The notes beneath the pieces were generated by a model. The model made no database searches. It was not told the DNA's origin and saw nothing but the letters and a program-made list of their open reading frames with translations. 64,000 bases of DNA from contig CP064979.1 of assembly GCA_016699575.1 (NCBI GenBank), positions 3,162,001 through 3,226,000 on the forward strand. Direction: 5' to 3'. Positions 1 to 5,916 of the stretch are shown here, piece after piece (positions within the stretch are counted from its first letter, which is position 1; the number at the start of each line of letters is the position of its first letter). Source of the stretch: Flavobacteriales bacterium (GTDB taxonomy: Bacteria; Bacteroidota; Bacteroidia; Flavobacteriales_F; PHOS-HE28). A program made the position numbers and the translations under genes.

Positions 1-963
1 GCGGATGCGGTGCAGCACGAACATGAACAACGGTAGCGCGAGCAGGAAGTGCTGCGTGTCGGTGATGACCAGGTTGGGGATGAGCGCAAGGGCGCCGAAG
101 TGCAGGAGGTAGTGCTGTGCATATGCGCTGTTGCTGCGCCAACGCCAAGCCAGCACAACGATCCCCAAGACCGCCACACCGATAATGCTGAGCTGCAAGC
201 CCGCGCTGTCGGGAACACCAGCGATCCGCGACACGATAGAAGCGATGGTGTTGCCGCTGGTCAGGTAGTCGCCGTGCGCGGACATGCTCATGAGCCATTC
301 GCGGTGAAGGGAGATCGCCTTTCCCGGACCAAGCATGGACGGGACGAGCAACATTCCACAACCCGCCACCACCGCCGCACGCACAATGTGCCACCGACCA
401 TGCACTAGATATGGCAGTGCAACCAGCCCGAGATAGGGCTTCACCATGAAGAGCAAAGCCATTGCAGCTCCTGCCATCCAAGGCTTCGCTGTGCGCCATC
501 GAAGGGCCAGCGTGGCCAACAACAACAAGGGCAGATTGATGTTGCCCAAGTGCAGCTCGCGCACAACGTGATTGCCGATGCACAACAGCGCCAAGCACAA
601 CAGCGCATTGTCGTTCAGACGGGGCTCGATGGGTAGCTCGAGCAGGATGCGGTGCAGTTGCAGCAGCACGGCCACCAGTGCAAGCGAAATGCACACGAAC
701 CAGATGATGCTCGCCACCTCGAACGGCAGCGCAGCCAACGGGGTGAAGAGCAACGCAACGAACGGCGAGTACTTGTAGTACCCGGTGGATTCCCCGAATG
801 GCACTCCATACACGGCCTTGCCGGTGAGCAGCGCATCGGCTGCGCCCCAATAGACCTTGAAGTCGCTGAGCCAGAACCGCCCGTTGATGTGTTCCAATGC
901 GAACATCAACACGATGAACGCCGAGGTCAGCAGAATGAATGGACGGTAGGGGCGGAGGCTCAC
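1..963 (-). CDS. GT87/DUF2029-type membrane glycosyltransferase, C-terminus beyond window
   Basis: Reading the minus strand from a GTG at 963 gives 321 codons with no stop before the window edge, so the gene is cut by the boundary. The product is a polytopic membrane protein. After a short N-terminal hydrophobic segment comes a loop with DFKVYWGAADALL and a GYYKYSPF motif, the usual arrangement in GT87 (DUF2029) polyprenyl-phosphate-mannose-type glycosyltransferases. Several hydrophobic helices follow, including one with MVKPYLGLVALPYL. The acidic residue in the first periplasmic loop (SDFKVYW) is where GT87 enzymes carry their catalytic Asp. No ATG lies near the N-terminus and the GTG has no clear ribosome site, so the start is the least certain part. 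A terminator just upstream separates it from the tRNA array. Donor and acceptor cannot be told from sequence. Confidence 0.75.
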   Translation of the reverse strand, partial: MSLRPYRPFILLTSAFIVLMFALEHINGRFWLSDFKVYWGAADALLTGKAVYGVPFGESTGYYKYSPFVALLFTPLAALPFEVASIIWFVCISLALVAVLLQLHRILLELPIEPRLNDNALLCLALLCIGNHVVRELHLGNINLPLLLLATLALRWRTAKPWMAGAAMALLFMVKPYLGLVALPYLVHGRWHIVRAAVVAGCGMLLVPSMLGPGKAISLHREWLMSMSAHGDYLTSGNTIASIVSRIAGVPDSAGLQLSIIGVAVLGIVVLAWRWRSNSAYAQHYLLHFGALALIPNLVITDTQHFLLALPLFMFVLHRIR

Positions 964-998
964 GGTCCGAAGGTGATCAGCGCGAAGCGACCAGCAAC

Positions 999-1026
999 AA
1001 AAAAAGCCCCGGCAGGAACCGGGGCT
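999..1026 (-). terminator. Intrinsic terminator at the end of the tRNA/GIY-YIG array
   Basis: On the minus strand an 8-bp perfect stem (AGCCCCGG / CCGGGGCT) with a 6-base loop is followed by seven T. It closes the tRNA/GIY-YIG array before the glycosyltransferase gene. Confidence 0.85.
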
Positions 1027-1029
1027 TGG

Positions 1030-1097
1030 TGGGACGTACTGGATCCGGACCAGTGACCTTCCCGCCTATGAGGCGGGACGCTCTGGACCGCTGGCGC
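1030..1097 (-). pseudogene. Degenerate tRNA-Val 3' part, copy 1
   Basis: This stretch aligns to tRNA-Val(CAC) from the D-loop to the 3' end. The acceptor 3' strand ACGTCCCA is intact, but the T-loop core is TCCGGA instead of TTCGAA. The anticodon arm is replaced by a GC-rich hairpin, CCCGC-CTCATAG-GCGGG. The 5' acceptor strand and first half of the D-arm are missing. It cannot fold as a tRNA. Its hairpin loop supplies the TAG stop of the overlapping GIY-YIG gene. Confidence 0.8.
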
Positions 1098-1332
1098 AAA
1101 GGGTTTGCAACCTGACCCGGGATTTCCAGTTCTTGATCTCGCGCTCTCTGCGCATGGCGGCGCTCTTATTGGGATGATGCTCTTGGTAGACAACCTCCCA
1201 GTCCTTGGCACGGCCGGTCCATGCCTTGTGGTTGCCAAGGTGTTTCTGAAGTCGTTCGGCTACTGAATGCTCAGTATGCCCGATATAGTAGCGGTCGAGC
1301 TGCTGTGAGAACAGAATGTAGAGCCAAGCCAT
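1066..1332 (-). CDS. Small GIY-YIG nuclease, tandem copy 1
   Basis: An 88-residue single-domain GIY-YIG protein. The signature is clear: YIL near residue 5 and YYIG about ten residues later, then AERLQKH (the conserved Arg) and MRREREIKNWKSR, which holds the catalytic Glu and basic tail typical of the YhbQ/UPF0213-like small nucleases. It should make metal-dependent cuts in DNA, target unknown. I start it at the ATG giving MAWLYIL; an in-frame TTG lies 12 bases earlier. The coding sequence starts only about 10 bases after the T-run of a terminator hairpin. Its last residues (SGPERPAS) and its TAG stop are read from a degenerate tRNA. The second copy 357 bp away is identical as far as I can see. 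Similar short ORFs beside tRNA genes occur in Bacteroidota; a function has not been shown here. Confidence 0.8.
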   Translation of the reverse strand: MAWLYILFSQQLDRYYIGHTEHSVAERLQKHLGNHKAWTGRAKDWEVVYQEHHPNKSAAMRREREIKNWKSRVRLQTLCASGPERPAS

Positions 1333-1341
1333 GGCCACCCG

Positions 1342-1383
1342 CAAAAAGCACCAAGCCCTCCGGAATCCCAGAGGGCTTGTGCT
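1342..1383 (-). terminator. Terminator inside tandem unit, copy 1
   Basis: Minus-strand hairpin with arms AGCACAAGCCCTC and GAGGGCTTGGTGCT followed by a T5 run. An identical copy lies 357 bp away, directly after tRNA-Val(CAC). This one separates GIY-YIG copy 2 from copy 1. Confidence 0.75.
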
Positions 1384-1386
1384 GAG

Positions 1387-1454
1387 TGGGACGTACTGGA
1401 TCCGGACCAGTGACCTTCCCGCCTATGAGGCGGGACGCTCTGGACCGCTGGCGC
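1387..1454 (-). pseudogene. Degenerate tRNA-Val 3' part, copy 2
   Basis: Same sequence as the copy at 1030: intact 3' acceptor strand, altered T-loop, anticodon arm replaced by the CCCGC/GCGGG hairpin, no 5' half. It overlaps the 3' end of GIY-YIG copy 2. Confidence 0.8.
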
Positions 1455-1689
1455 AAAGGGTTTGCAACCTGACCCGGGATTTCCAGTTCTTGATCTCGCG
1501 CTCTCTGCGCATGGCGGCGCTCTTATTGGGATGATGCTCTTGGTAGACAACCTCCCAGTCCTTGGCACGGCCGGTCCATGCCTTGTGGTTGCCAAGGTGT
1601 TTCTGAAGTCGTTCGGCTACTGAATGCTCAGTATGCCCGATATAGTAGCGGTCGAGCTGCTGTGAGAACAGAATGTAGAGCCAAGCCAT
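1423..1689 (-). CDS. Small GIY-YIG nuclease, tandem copy 2
   Basis: Same 88-residue product as the gene ending at 1066, with the same GIY-YIG residues and the same tRNA-derived last residues and stop. In this copy the frame stays open upstream through the terminator and into tRNA-Val(CAC), so an unbroken 130-codon frame starts near 1815 inside the tRNA. The tRNA-encoded part is probably not translated, since the annotated ATG matches the family's normal N-terminus. Any transcript would have to read through the terminator at 1699-1740 or start inside the tRNA; I see no convincing separate promoter. Confidence 0.8.
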   Translation of the reverse strand: MAWLYILFSQQLDRYYIGHTEHSVAERLQKHLGNHKAWTGRAKDWEVVYQEHHPNKSAAMRREREIKNWKSRVRLQTLCASGPERPAS

Positions 1690-1698
1690 GGCCACCCG

Positions 1699-1740
1699 CA
1701 AAAAGCACCAAGCCCTCCGGAATCCCAGAGGGCTTGTGCT
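1699..1740 (-). terminator. Terminator directly after tRNA-Val(CAC)
   Basis: Identical to the hairpin at 1342-1383. It starts 3 bases after the tRNA 3' end and is followed by a T5 run, so it probably ends the tRNA transcript. Confidence 0.8.
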
Positions 1741-1743
1741 GAG

Positions 1744-1818
1744 TGGGACGTACTGGATTCGAACCAGTGACCTCATGCGTGTGAAGCATGCGCTCTGAAC
1801 CAGCTGAGCTAACATCCC
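1744..1818 (-). tRNA. tRNA-Val(CAC)
   Basis: 75 nt with a complete cloverleaf. The acceptor GGGATGT pairs with ACGTCCC (one G-U), with discriminator A at 1744. The D-arm is GCTC-AGCTGGTTCA-GAGC. The anticodon stem is CATGC/GCATG with loop TTCACAC (anticodon CAC). The T-arm is ACTGG-TTCGAAT-CCAGT. CCA is not encoded. It lies between the 67-bp tRNA-like repeats and the GIY-YIG units. Confidence 0.92.
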
Positions 1819-1952
1819 GTTCAGTGGACCAGTGACCTTCCCGCCTGCGAGGCGGGACGCTCTGAACCAGCTGAGCTAACATCCCGTTCAGTGGACCAGT
1901 GACCTTCCCGCCTGCGAGGCGGGACGCTCTGAACCAGCTGAGCTAACATCCC
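1819..1952 (-). repeat. Two 67-bp tRNA-like tandem repeats
   Basis: Units 1819-1885 and 1886-1952 are identical. Each has the tRNA-Val(CAC) 5' half (GGGATGT, D-arm). An anticodon-arm-like hairpin CCCGC-CTCGCAG-GCGGG follows, and the unit is then cut off inside the T-arm (ACTGGTCCACT). No 3' acceptor strand remains, so these are not functional tRNAs. On the transcribed strand they lie directly before tRNA-Val(CAC) and would be part of its precursor. Confidence 0.85.
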
Positions 1953-1956
1953 GGAG

Positions 1957-2031
1957 TGGAGGCAGCCGGATTCGAACCAGCGACCCTCTGCTTGTAAGGC
2001 AGATGCTCTGAACCAGCTGAGCTATGCCTCC
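1957..2031 (-). tRNA. tRNA-Val(TAC)
   Basis: 75 nt with a perfect cloverleaf. The acceptor is GGAGGCA/TGCCTCC with discriminator A. The anticodon stem is TCTGC/GCAGA with loop CTTACAA (anticodon TAC). The T-arm is GCTGG-TTCGAAT-CCGGC. CCA is not encoded. It directly follows the three 78-bp tRNA-like repeats on the transcribed strand and precedes the 67-bp repeats. Confidence 0.93.
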
Positions 2032-2265
2032 GTGAGTAGGGAAGCACAGTTCAACCAGCGATCCTCCCGCCTTAAGCGGGATGCTCTGAACCAGCTGAGC
2101 TATGCCTCCGTGAGTAGGGAAGCACAGTTCAACCAGCGATCCTCCCGCCTTAAGCGGGATGCTCTGAACCAGCTGAGCTATGCCTCCGTGAGTAGGGAAG
2201 CACAGTTCAACCAGCGATCCTCCCGCCTTAAGCGGGATGCTCTGAACCAGCTGAGCTATGCCTCC
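2032..2265 (-). repeat. Three 78-bp tRNA-like tandem repeats
   Basis: Units 2032-2109, 2110-2187 and 2188-2265 are identical. Each begins with the 5' acceptor strand and D-arm of tRNA-Val(TAC), then carries TCCCG-CTTAAGG-CGGGA in the exact anticodon-arm register. The remaining 3' part (TTGAACTGTGCTTCCCTAC) no longer pairs as a T-arm or acceptor. The apparent anticodon would be TAA. The plus-strand open frame here is only the repeat read through and is not a gene. Confidence 0.88.
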
Positions 2266-2296
2266 TGTTGGAAAGAACGATTCCCCGAAGGGGCCG

Positions 2297-2304
2297 CGAA
2301 TATA
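2297..2304 (-). promoter_or_regulatory. -7 box of the tRNA array (TATATTCG)
   Basis: TATATTCG on the minus strand, about 31 bases before the first tRNA-like repeat, matches the Bacteroidota -7 consensus TAnnTTTG except for one base. A small hairpin (GGCCCCTTCGGGG) lies just downstream of it. No clear -33 element was found. Confidence 0.55.
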
Positions 2305-2314
2305 GCCGGAGGCA

Positions 2315-3532
2315 TCAAAGCACCTCGGCCACCACGAAAACGCTGCCTGTGATCAAGACCAGATCTTCGTGACTTGCCGCGGCCTGAGCAGCGGTGAAGG
2401 CCGCCACCACGCTTGGATGCACCGTGCCATGCAGCCCGATGGCTTCGGCGCGCGACTTCAATTCGTCGGCATCCAAGCCTCGTGGGATATCCGCCTTGCA
2501 GAAATAGTAGGTCGCGTGGGGCGGTAGTTCAGCCAGGAACCGCCCGAGGTCCTTGTCGCCAACGCAGCCTAGGACGATGTGCAAGTGGTGGTGCGGCGTT
2601 CGCGTCAGCTGGGTTTTCACTACCCGCATGCCATCGGCGTTGTGCCCAACATCGGCTACTATGAGCGGGTGCTGCCCCAGGATTTCCCAGCGGCCACGCA
2701 GGCCCGTGTTGGAACTGGTGGATGCCAGCCCGCGACCAATAGCACCGTCAGGAACGGTCCATCCCTTCGAGCGCAGAGCGTCCACGGATGAAAGCACCTT
2801 GCGCGCGTTGCGTTCTTGGTGCTCGCCCAACAGTTCAATGGGGAGGGGCACGGGTTCCGCGTGCTCAACGAAGTGGATCGGCGCGGCTTCTACTTCTGCC
2901 TTCTGCCTGAAAACTTCGGCAAGGGCGCCCGACGCTTCACCGATGATGACGGGCACGCCGGGTTTTATGATACCCGCTTTCTCCGCAGCGATCGCCTCCA
3001 GGCTTCCGCCCAAAAGGTCGGCGTGGTCCCAACCGATGTTGGTGATCACGCACACTTCGGGGGTCACCACGTTCGTGCTGTCCAGCCTGCCGCCCAGCCC
3101 GGTTTCGATCACGGCGATGTTCGTCTTTTCTGCGCGGAACCAATCGAAGCAGAGGGCCACGGTCCACTCGAAGAAGCTCGGCTTGATCGCGTCGAACGCC
3201 GCGCGGTGTTCTTCAACGAAGTGGACCACGCGTTCCTCGGGGATCATAGCGCCGTTGATGCGGATGCGCTCGCGGAAGTCCTTCAGGTGCGGCGACGTGT
3301 AAAGGCCCGTGCGGTAGCCGGCTTCCTGCAGGATACTGGCCAACATGTGGCTGGTGCTGCCCTTACCGTTGGTGCCAGCGACATGCACGCACTTCAGGTT
3401 GCGCTCGGGGTGCCCAAGCAGGTCCATGAGCGCGTGCGTGTTGTTGAGGTCGGCCTTGTACGCCGCCTTGCCGATGCGATGGAACATCGGCAGTTGTTCG
3501 TAGAGGTACGCCAACGCGGTGGCGTAGGTCAT
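2315..3532 (-). CDS. folC: Folylpolyglutamate synthase / dihydrofolate synthase
   Basis: About 405 residues, a normal length for FolC. It ligates glutamate to dihydropteroate or folates in the cytoplasm using ATP. The N-terminal Mur-ligase-type ATP-binding loop is GTNGKGSTSH (around residue 51), followed by the family motif TGLYTSPHLKDFRERI. The central motif SFFEWTVALCFDWF and IETGLGGRLDSTN also match. The C-terminal ligase domain contains the DVGHNADG-type motif. I start at the ATG at 3532; an in-frame TTG at 3538 overlaps the stop of tonB upstream. It is the last gene of the exbB-exbD-exbD-tonB run and ends close to the tRNA array promoter. Confidence 0.92.
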   Translation of the reverse strand: MTYATALAYLYEQLPMFHRIGKAAYKADLNNTHALMDLLGHPERNLKCVHVAGTNGKGSTSHMLASILQEAGYRTGLYTSPHLKDFRERIRINGAMIPEERVVHFVEEHRAAFDAIKPSFFEWTVALCFDWFRAEKTNIAVIETGLGGRLDSTNVVTPEVCVITNIGWDHADLLGGSLEAIAAEKAGIIKPGVPVIIGEASGALAEVFRQKAEVEAAPIHFVEHAEPVPLPIELLGEHQERNARKVLSSVDALRSKGWTVPDGAIGRGLASTSSNTGLRGRWEILGQHPLIVADVGHNADGMRVVKTQLTRTPHHHLHIVLGCVGDKDLGRFLAELPPHATYYFCKADIPRGLDADELKSRAEAIGLHGTVHPSVVAAFTAAQAAASHEDLVLITGSVFVVAEVL

Positions 3533-3534
3533 GC

Positions 3535-4311
3535 TCAACTGAGTGTGAAACGCATCGTCACCTTGCCCTGCTGTTCCGCCGGGGCTTTGGGATCCGAGCT
3601 GAAGGTCATTTCCAACAAGGCCTTTTTCGCTTTGGCGAAGAGCTGCGTGCTCGTTGTGCTGCTTTCGGATAGAATGGGTTCGGCGCGGGTCACCTTGCCG
3701 TTGCGATCGATGTAGAAACGGAGCACCACTTTCCCTTCCTCCGTATGATCATTAGTGAAGCGGGGTTTGCCGTTCGGGGAGCGGCCGTTACCAATGGTGA
3801 TTGAGCCCCATTCACCGCCAAAGGTTCCAATGCCATCCTTGTTCCCATCGGGGTTGCCTTCGTTCAGTCCCGGACCTGTTTTTCCGTCAGAACCCTCGCC
3901 ATCCTTGTTCGGCTTCTTCCAAGCATCCATGGCGTTGCTCAGGCCGGTGCTCACTTGTTCCTTCGGTTTCTCCGTGGTCGGTTTCGGATCTTTGGGCTTG
4001 GTCACGGGCTTGGGCGGCTTCACCACTTCCACATCACTGGCTTCGTCGGTGGCCACATCCAAGGGATCTTCTTGCGAATTGGCAGCAGTGGTGGTCTCGG
4101 TCTCGCCGGGGTTGTCGGTCTCCACTTCGCCGCTGCCGGTTTCGCTAACGCCCCAATCGGCCATGGAAGCCACCACCAGCATTTCCTCCTTCGGGCGCGG
4201 GTCGGGCTCTTTCAATCCCACGTAGAGGAACAGCGCCAGCAACCCAGCATGGATCAGCGCGGTGGCGATCATGCTGATTCGGCGGTCCTGTTCGTCGTAC
4301 ACCGTGATCAT
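3535..4311 (-). CDS. tonB: TonB-like energy transducer
   Basis: 258 residues. Near the N-terminus is one membrane helix (MIATALIHAGLLALFLYVGL). Next comes a long periplasmic segment rich in Glu, Thr, Pro and Lys (VVKPPKPVTKPKDPKPTTEK), and then a C-terminal TonB domain (GKVVLRFYIDRNGKVTRAEP). It couples the proton-motive force harvested by ExbB/ExbD to TonB-dependent outer-membrane receptors. The ATG overlaps the stop of the preceding exbD in an ATGA arrangement, so the two are translationally coupled; the longer upstream open frame is only read through from exbD in another frame. No receptor gene is in the window. Confidence 0.88.
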   Translation of the reverse strand: MITVYDEQDRRISMIATALIHAGLLALFLYVGLKEPDPRPKEEMLVVASMADWGVSETGSGEVETDNPGETETTTAANSQEDPLDVATDEASDVEVVKPPKPVTKPKDPKPTTEKPKEQVSTGLSNAMDAWKKPNKDGEGSDGKTGPGLNEGNPDGNKDGIGTFGGEWGSITIGNGRSPNGKPRFTNDHTEEGKVVLRFYIDRNGKVTRAEPILSESSTTSTQLFAKAKKALLEMTFSSDPKAPAEQQGKVTMRFTLS

Positions 4312-4760
4312 GGCGTGGTGGCAGTTGCAGGTGTCGAGCCAGTTGCAACCGCCACAGGGGGCGGAGTGCTCTGGGCGGCCAGAACGATGCGCCACTTGTT
4401 CCGCTTGGCAATGTCCAGTGCTTTGACCATCGCACCCGTGCCGGCCGCCTGATCCACATAAAGGAGGATCGGTTGTTGGGCAGAGTGCTTGGCCATCTCG
4501 GTCTTCAAACTGCTTTCCAAAGCTTCCACGGCAATGGCGGCATTGTTCACACTGAACACATCGCCCTCGGCAACGCGCAGCACCACTTTCGGTTTTTCCG
4601 CGCTGCCGCCCTTCTTGCCCTTGGGCAGTTCAACGGGTACGGCGTAGGGGCTCACCATGGTGCTGATGATGACGAAGAAGATGAGCAGAAGGAACACGAG
4701 GTCCGTCATGCTGCTCAGGCTGAAGCCGGCGTCGATCTTGTGCGTGCTGCGCAGTCCCAT
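4308..4760 (-). CDS. exbD: ExbD/TolR biopolymer transport protein (second copy)
   Basis: 150 residues with a short cytoplasmic N-terminus, one membrane helix and a periplasmic domain. The motif SLSSMTDLVFLLLIFFVI carries the proton-conducting Asp in the helix. The periplasmic part ends in a roughly 25-residue Pro/Ala/Thr-rich tail (STPPPVAVATGSTPATATTP) that the first exbD lacks. Its start follows the other exbD by one base. Two ExbD paralogues before TonB are common in Bacteroidota and may form a heteromeric stator. Confidence 0.9.
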   Translation of the reverse strand: MGLRSTHKIDAGFSLSSMTDLVFLLLIFFVIISTMVSPYAVPVELPKGKKGGSAEKPKVVLRVAEGDVFSVNNAAIAVEALESSLKTEMAKHSAQQPILLYVDQAAGTGAMVKALDIAKRNKWRIVLAAQSTPPPVAVATGSTPATATTP

Positions 4761-4761
4761 C

Positions 4762-5157
4762 CTACTCGGGTCGTGTGGCGATGATGGCGTTCCACTGGTT
4801 GCGCTTGGCGATCTCCAGCACGCCCACGGTGACGCCCGCAGGCACGCTCTGGTCCACGTGCAGCACGATGCTCGGTTTGCCGTTGCCCGCCTTCATCCGG
4901 TCTTTCAGTACACCCTCCAGGTCCAGCGGATCGATGAGCTCGTTGTTCACGCTGAAGTTGCTCTCTGCATCGATGCGCACGGCCACAATGGGTTTTTCCT
5001 TGGTCTTGTTGTCGCTCACGGGCAGGTCCACCGGCAAGCTGTTGGGGCTCACCATGGTGCTGAGGATGACGAAGAAGATGAGCAGCAGGAACACGAGGTC
5101 CGTCATGCTGCTCAGGCTGAAGCCCGCGTCGATCCTATTGTTGCTCCGCAGGTTCAT
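4762..5157 (-). CDS. exbD: ExbD/TolR biopolymer transport protein (first copy)
   Basis: 131 residues. The N-terminal half is nearly the same as the downstream paralogue (SLSSMTDLVFLLLIFFVI with the conserved helix Asp), followed by TMVSPNSLPVDLPVSDNKT and a periplasmic fold with an HVDQSVPAG strand. It should act with ExbB as the proton-channel part of the TonB motor. It starts 4 bases after the end of exbB. Confidence 0.9.
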   Translation of the reverse strand: MNLRSNNRIDAGFSLSSMTDLVFLLLIFFVILSTMVSPNSLPVDLPVSDNKTKEKPIVAVRIDAESNFSVNNELIDPLDLEGVLKDRMKAGNGKPSIVLHVDQSVPAGVTVGVLEIAKRNQWNAIIATRPE

Positions 5158-5161
5158 GCGC

Positions 5162-5866
5162 TCACTTCGCCGGTGCGTCCAGCACTTCCATGAACTCGAT
5201 GCTGCGCGCCTCCATCTTCTGGACCACCTTGTTGACGCGCGCCACCAATAGGTTGTAGCCCACGTAGGCAGGGATACCGATGATGAGACCGGCCACAGTA
5301 GTGATCATCGCCTGCATCATGCCGCCGCTCAGTTCGCTCACCTCCACGCCGGCGCCCGCCACTTCCATGGTATGGAAGGTGACCACCATGCCGACCACCG
5401 TGCCGAGGAAACCGACCATGGGTGCTGCACCCGCGATGGTGGCCAGGATGGGTATGCCTTTTTCCAATTGGTACACCTCCATCTTGCCTTGGTTCTCGAT
5501 GCTCACCTCGATGTCCTTCATCGGTTTGCCGATGCGGTTGATGCCTTTCTCGAGCATACGGGCCACCGGCGTTGCGGTCGTCTGGCAGAGGTTGCGCGCG
5601 CTGTCGAGCTTCCCTTCGTGGATGTAGTCGCGGATCTTCGCCATGAAGTCCTTCTCATCGCGCAGCGCACGGTTCATGGCCATGGTGCGCTCGATGATGA
5701 TGTACACGGCGAGGAGCGACATGAGGGCGAGCGGCCCCATGATGTACCAGCCGCCGTATTGGATCAGCTCCCAAACGCTCAGTGTCTTTTCCGTGACGGG
5801 CGCACCGTCCTTCAAGGTCTCGAGCGCTTGGCGTGCGCTGTCGGTTGCGATCTGCAGCAGTGTCAT
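5162..5866 (-). CDS. exbB: ExbB/MotA-TolQ family proton channel protein
   Basis: 234 residues with three membrane helices: WYIMGPLALMSLLAVYIII near the N-terminus, and two in the C-terminal half around GIPILATIAGAAPMVGFLGT and MMQAMITTVAGLIIGIPAYV. The TIAGAAPMVGFLGTVVGM segment is the MotA/TolQ/ExbB signature. It forms the inner-membrane pentamer that holds the ExbD dimer. First gene of the exbB-exbD-exbD-tonB-folC run. The roughly 50 bases before it show no convincing promoter box. Confidence 0.92.
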   Translation of the reverse strand: MTLLQIATDSARQALETLKDGAPVTEKTLSVWELIQYGGWYIMGPLALMSLLAVYIIIERTMAMNRALRDEKDFMAKIRDYIHEGKLDSARNLCQTTATPVARMLEKGINRIGKPMKDIEVSIENQGKMEVYQLEKGIPILATIAGAAPMVGFLGTVVGMVVTFHTMEVAGAGVEVSELSGGMMQAMITTVAGLIIGIPAYVGYNLLVARVNKVVQKMEARSIEFMEVLDAPAK

Positions 5867-5916
5867 GCGAGGGGTTCCGGTTGATTGCTAACGTTGAATG
5901 GCTCCGTGCGATTATG

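Larger units (their letters stand above)
1030..1743 (-). repeat. Two tandem 357-bp units (tRNA 3' remnant, GIY-YIG gene, terminator)
   Basis: Copy 1 is 1030-1386 and copy 2 is 1387-1743, in perfect register. The same junction sequence (TGGGACGTACTGGAT) occurs a third time at 1744 as the 3' end of the intact tRNA-Val(CAC). The tandem copies are therefore bounded by tRNA 3' ends, as expected if duplication occurred by recombination or site-directed insertion at the tRNA 3' end. Confidence 0.9.

Noticed and set aside
2032..2265. Possible tRNA-Leu(TAA) genes
   Set aside because: The apparent TAA anticodon sits in a tRNA-Val-derived frame; T-arm and acceptor do not pair and there is no long variable arm as in tRNA-Leu.
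1819..2265. CRISPR array
   Set aside because: The repeats are contiguous without spacers and derive from tRNA; no cas genes.
2032..2352. A plus-strand 106-codon frame with a 26-residue repeat
   Set aside because: It is the 78-bp tRNA-like repeat read on the wrong strand; no start signal or family character.
2816..3715. A 299-codon plus-strand frame
   Set aside because: Antisense to folC, which has intact ligase motifs.
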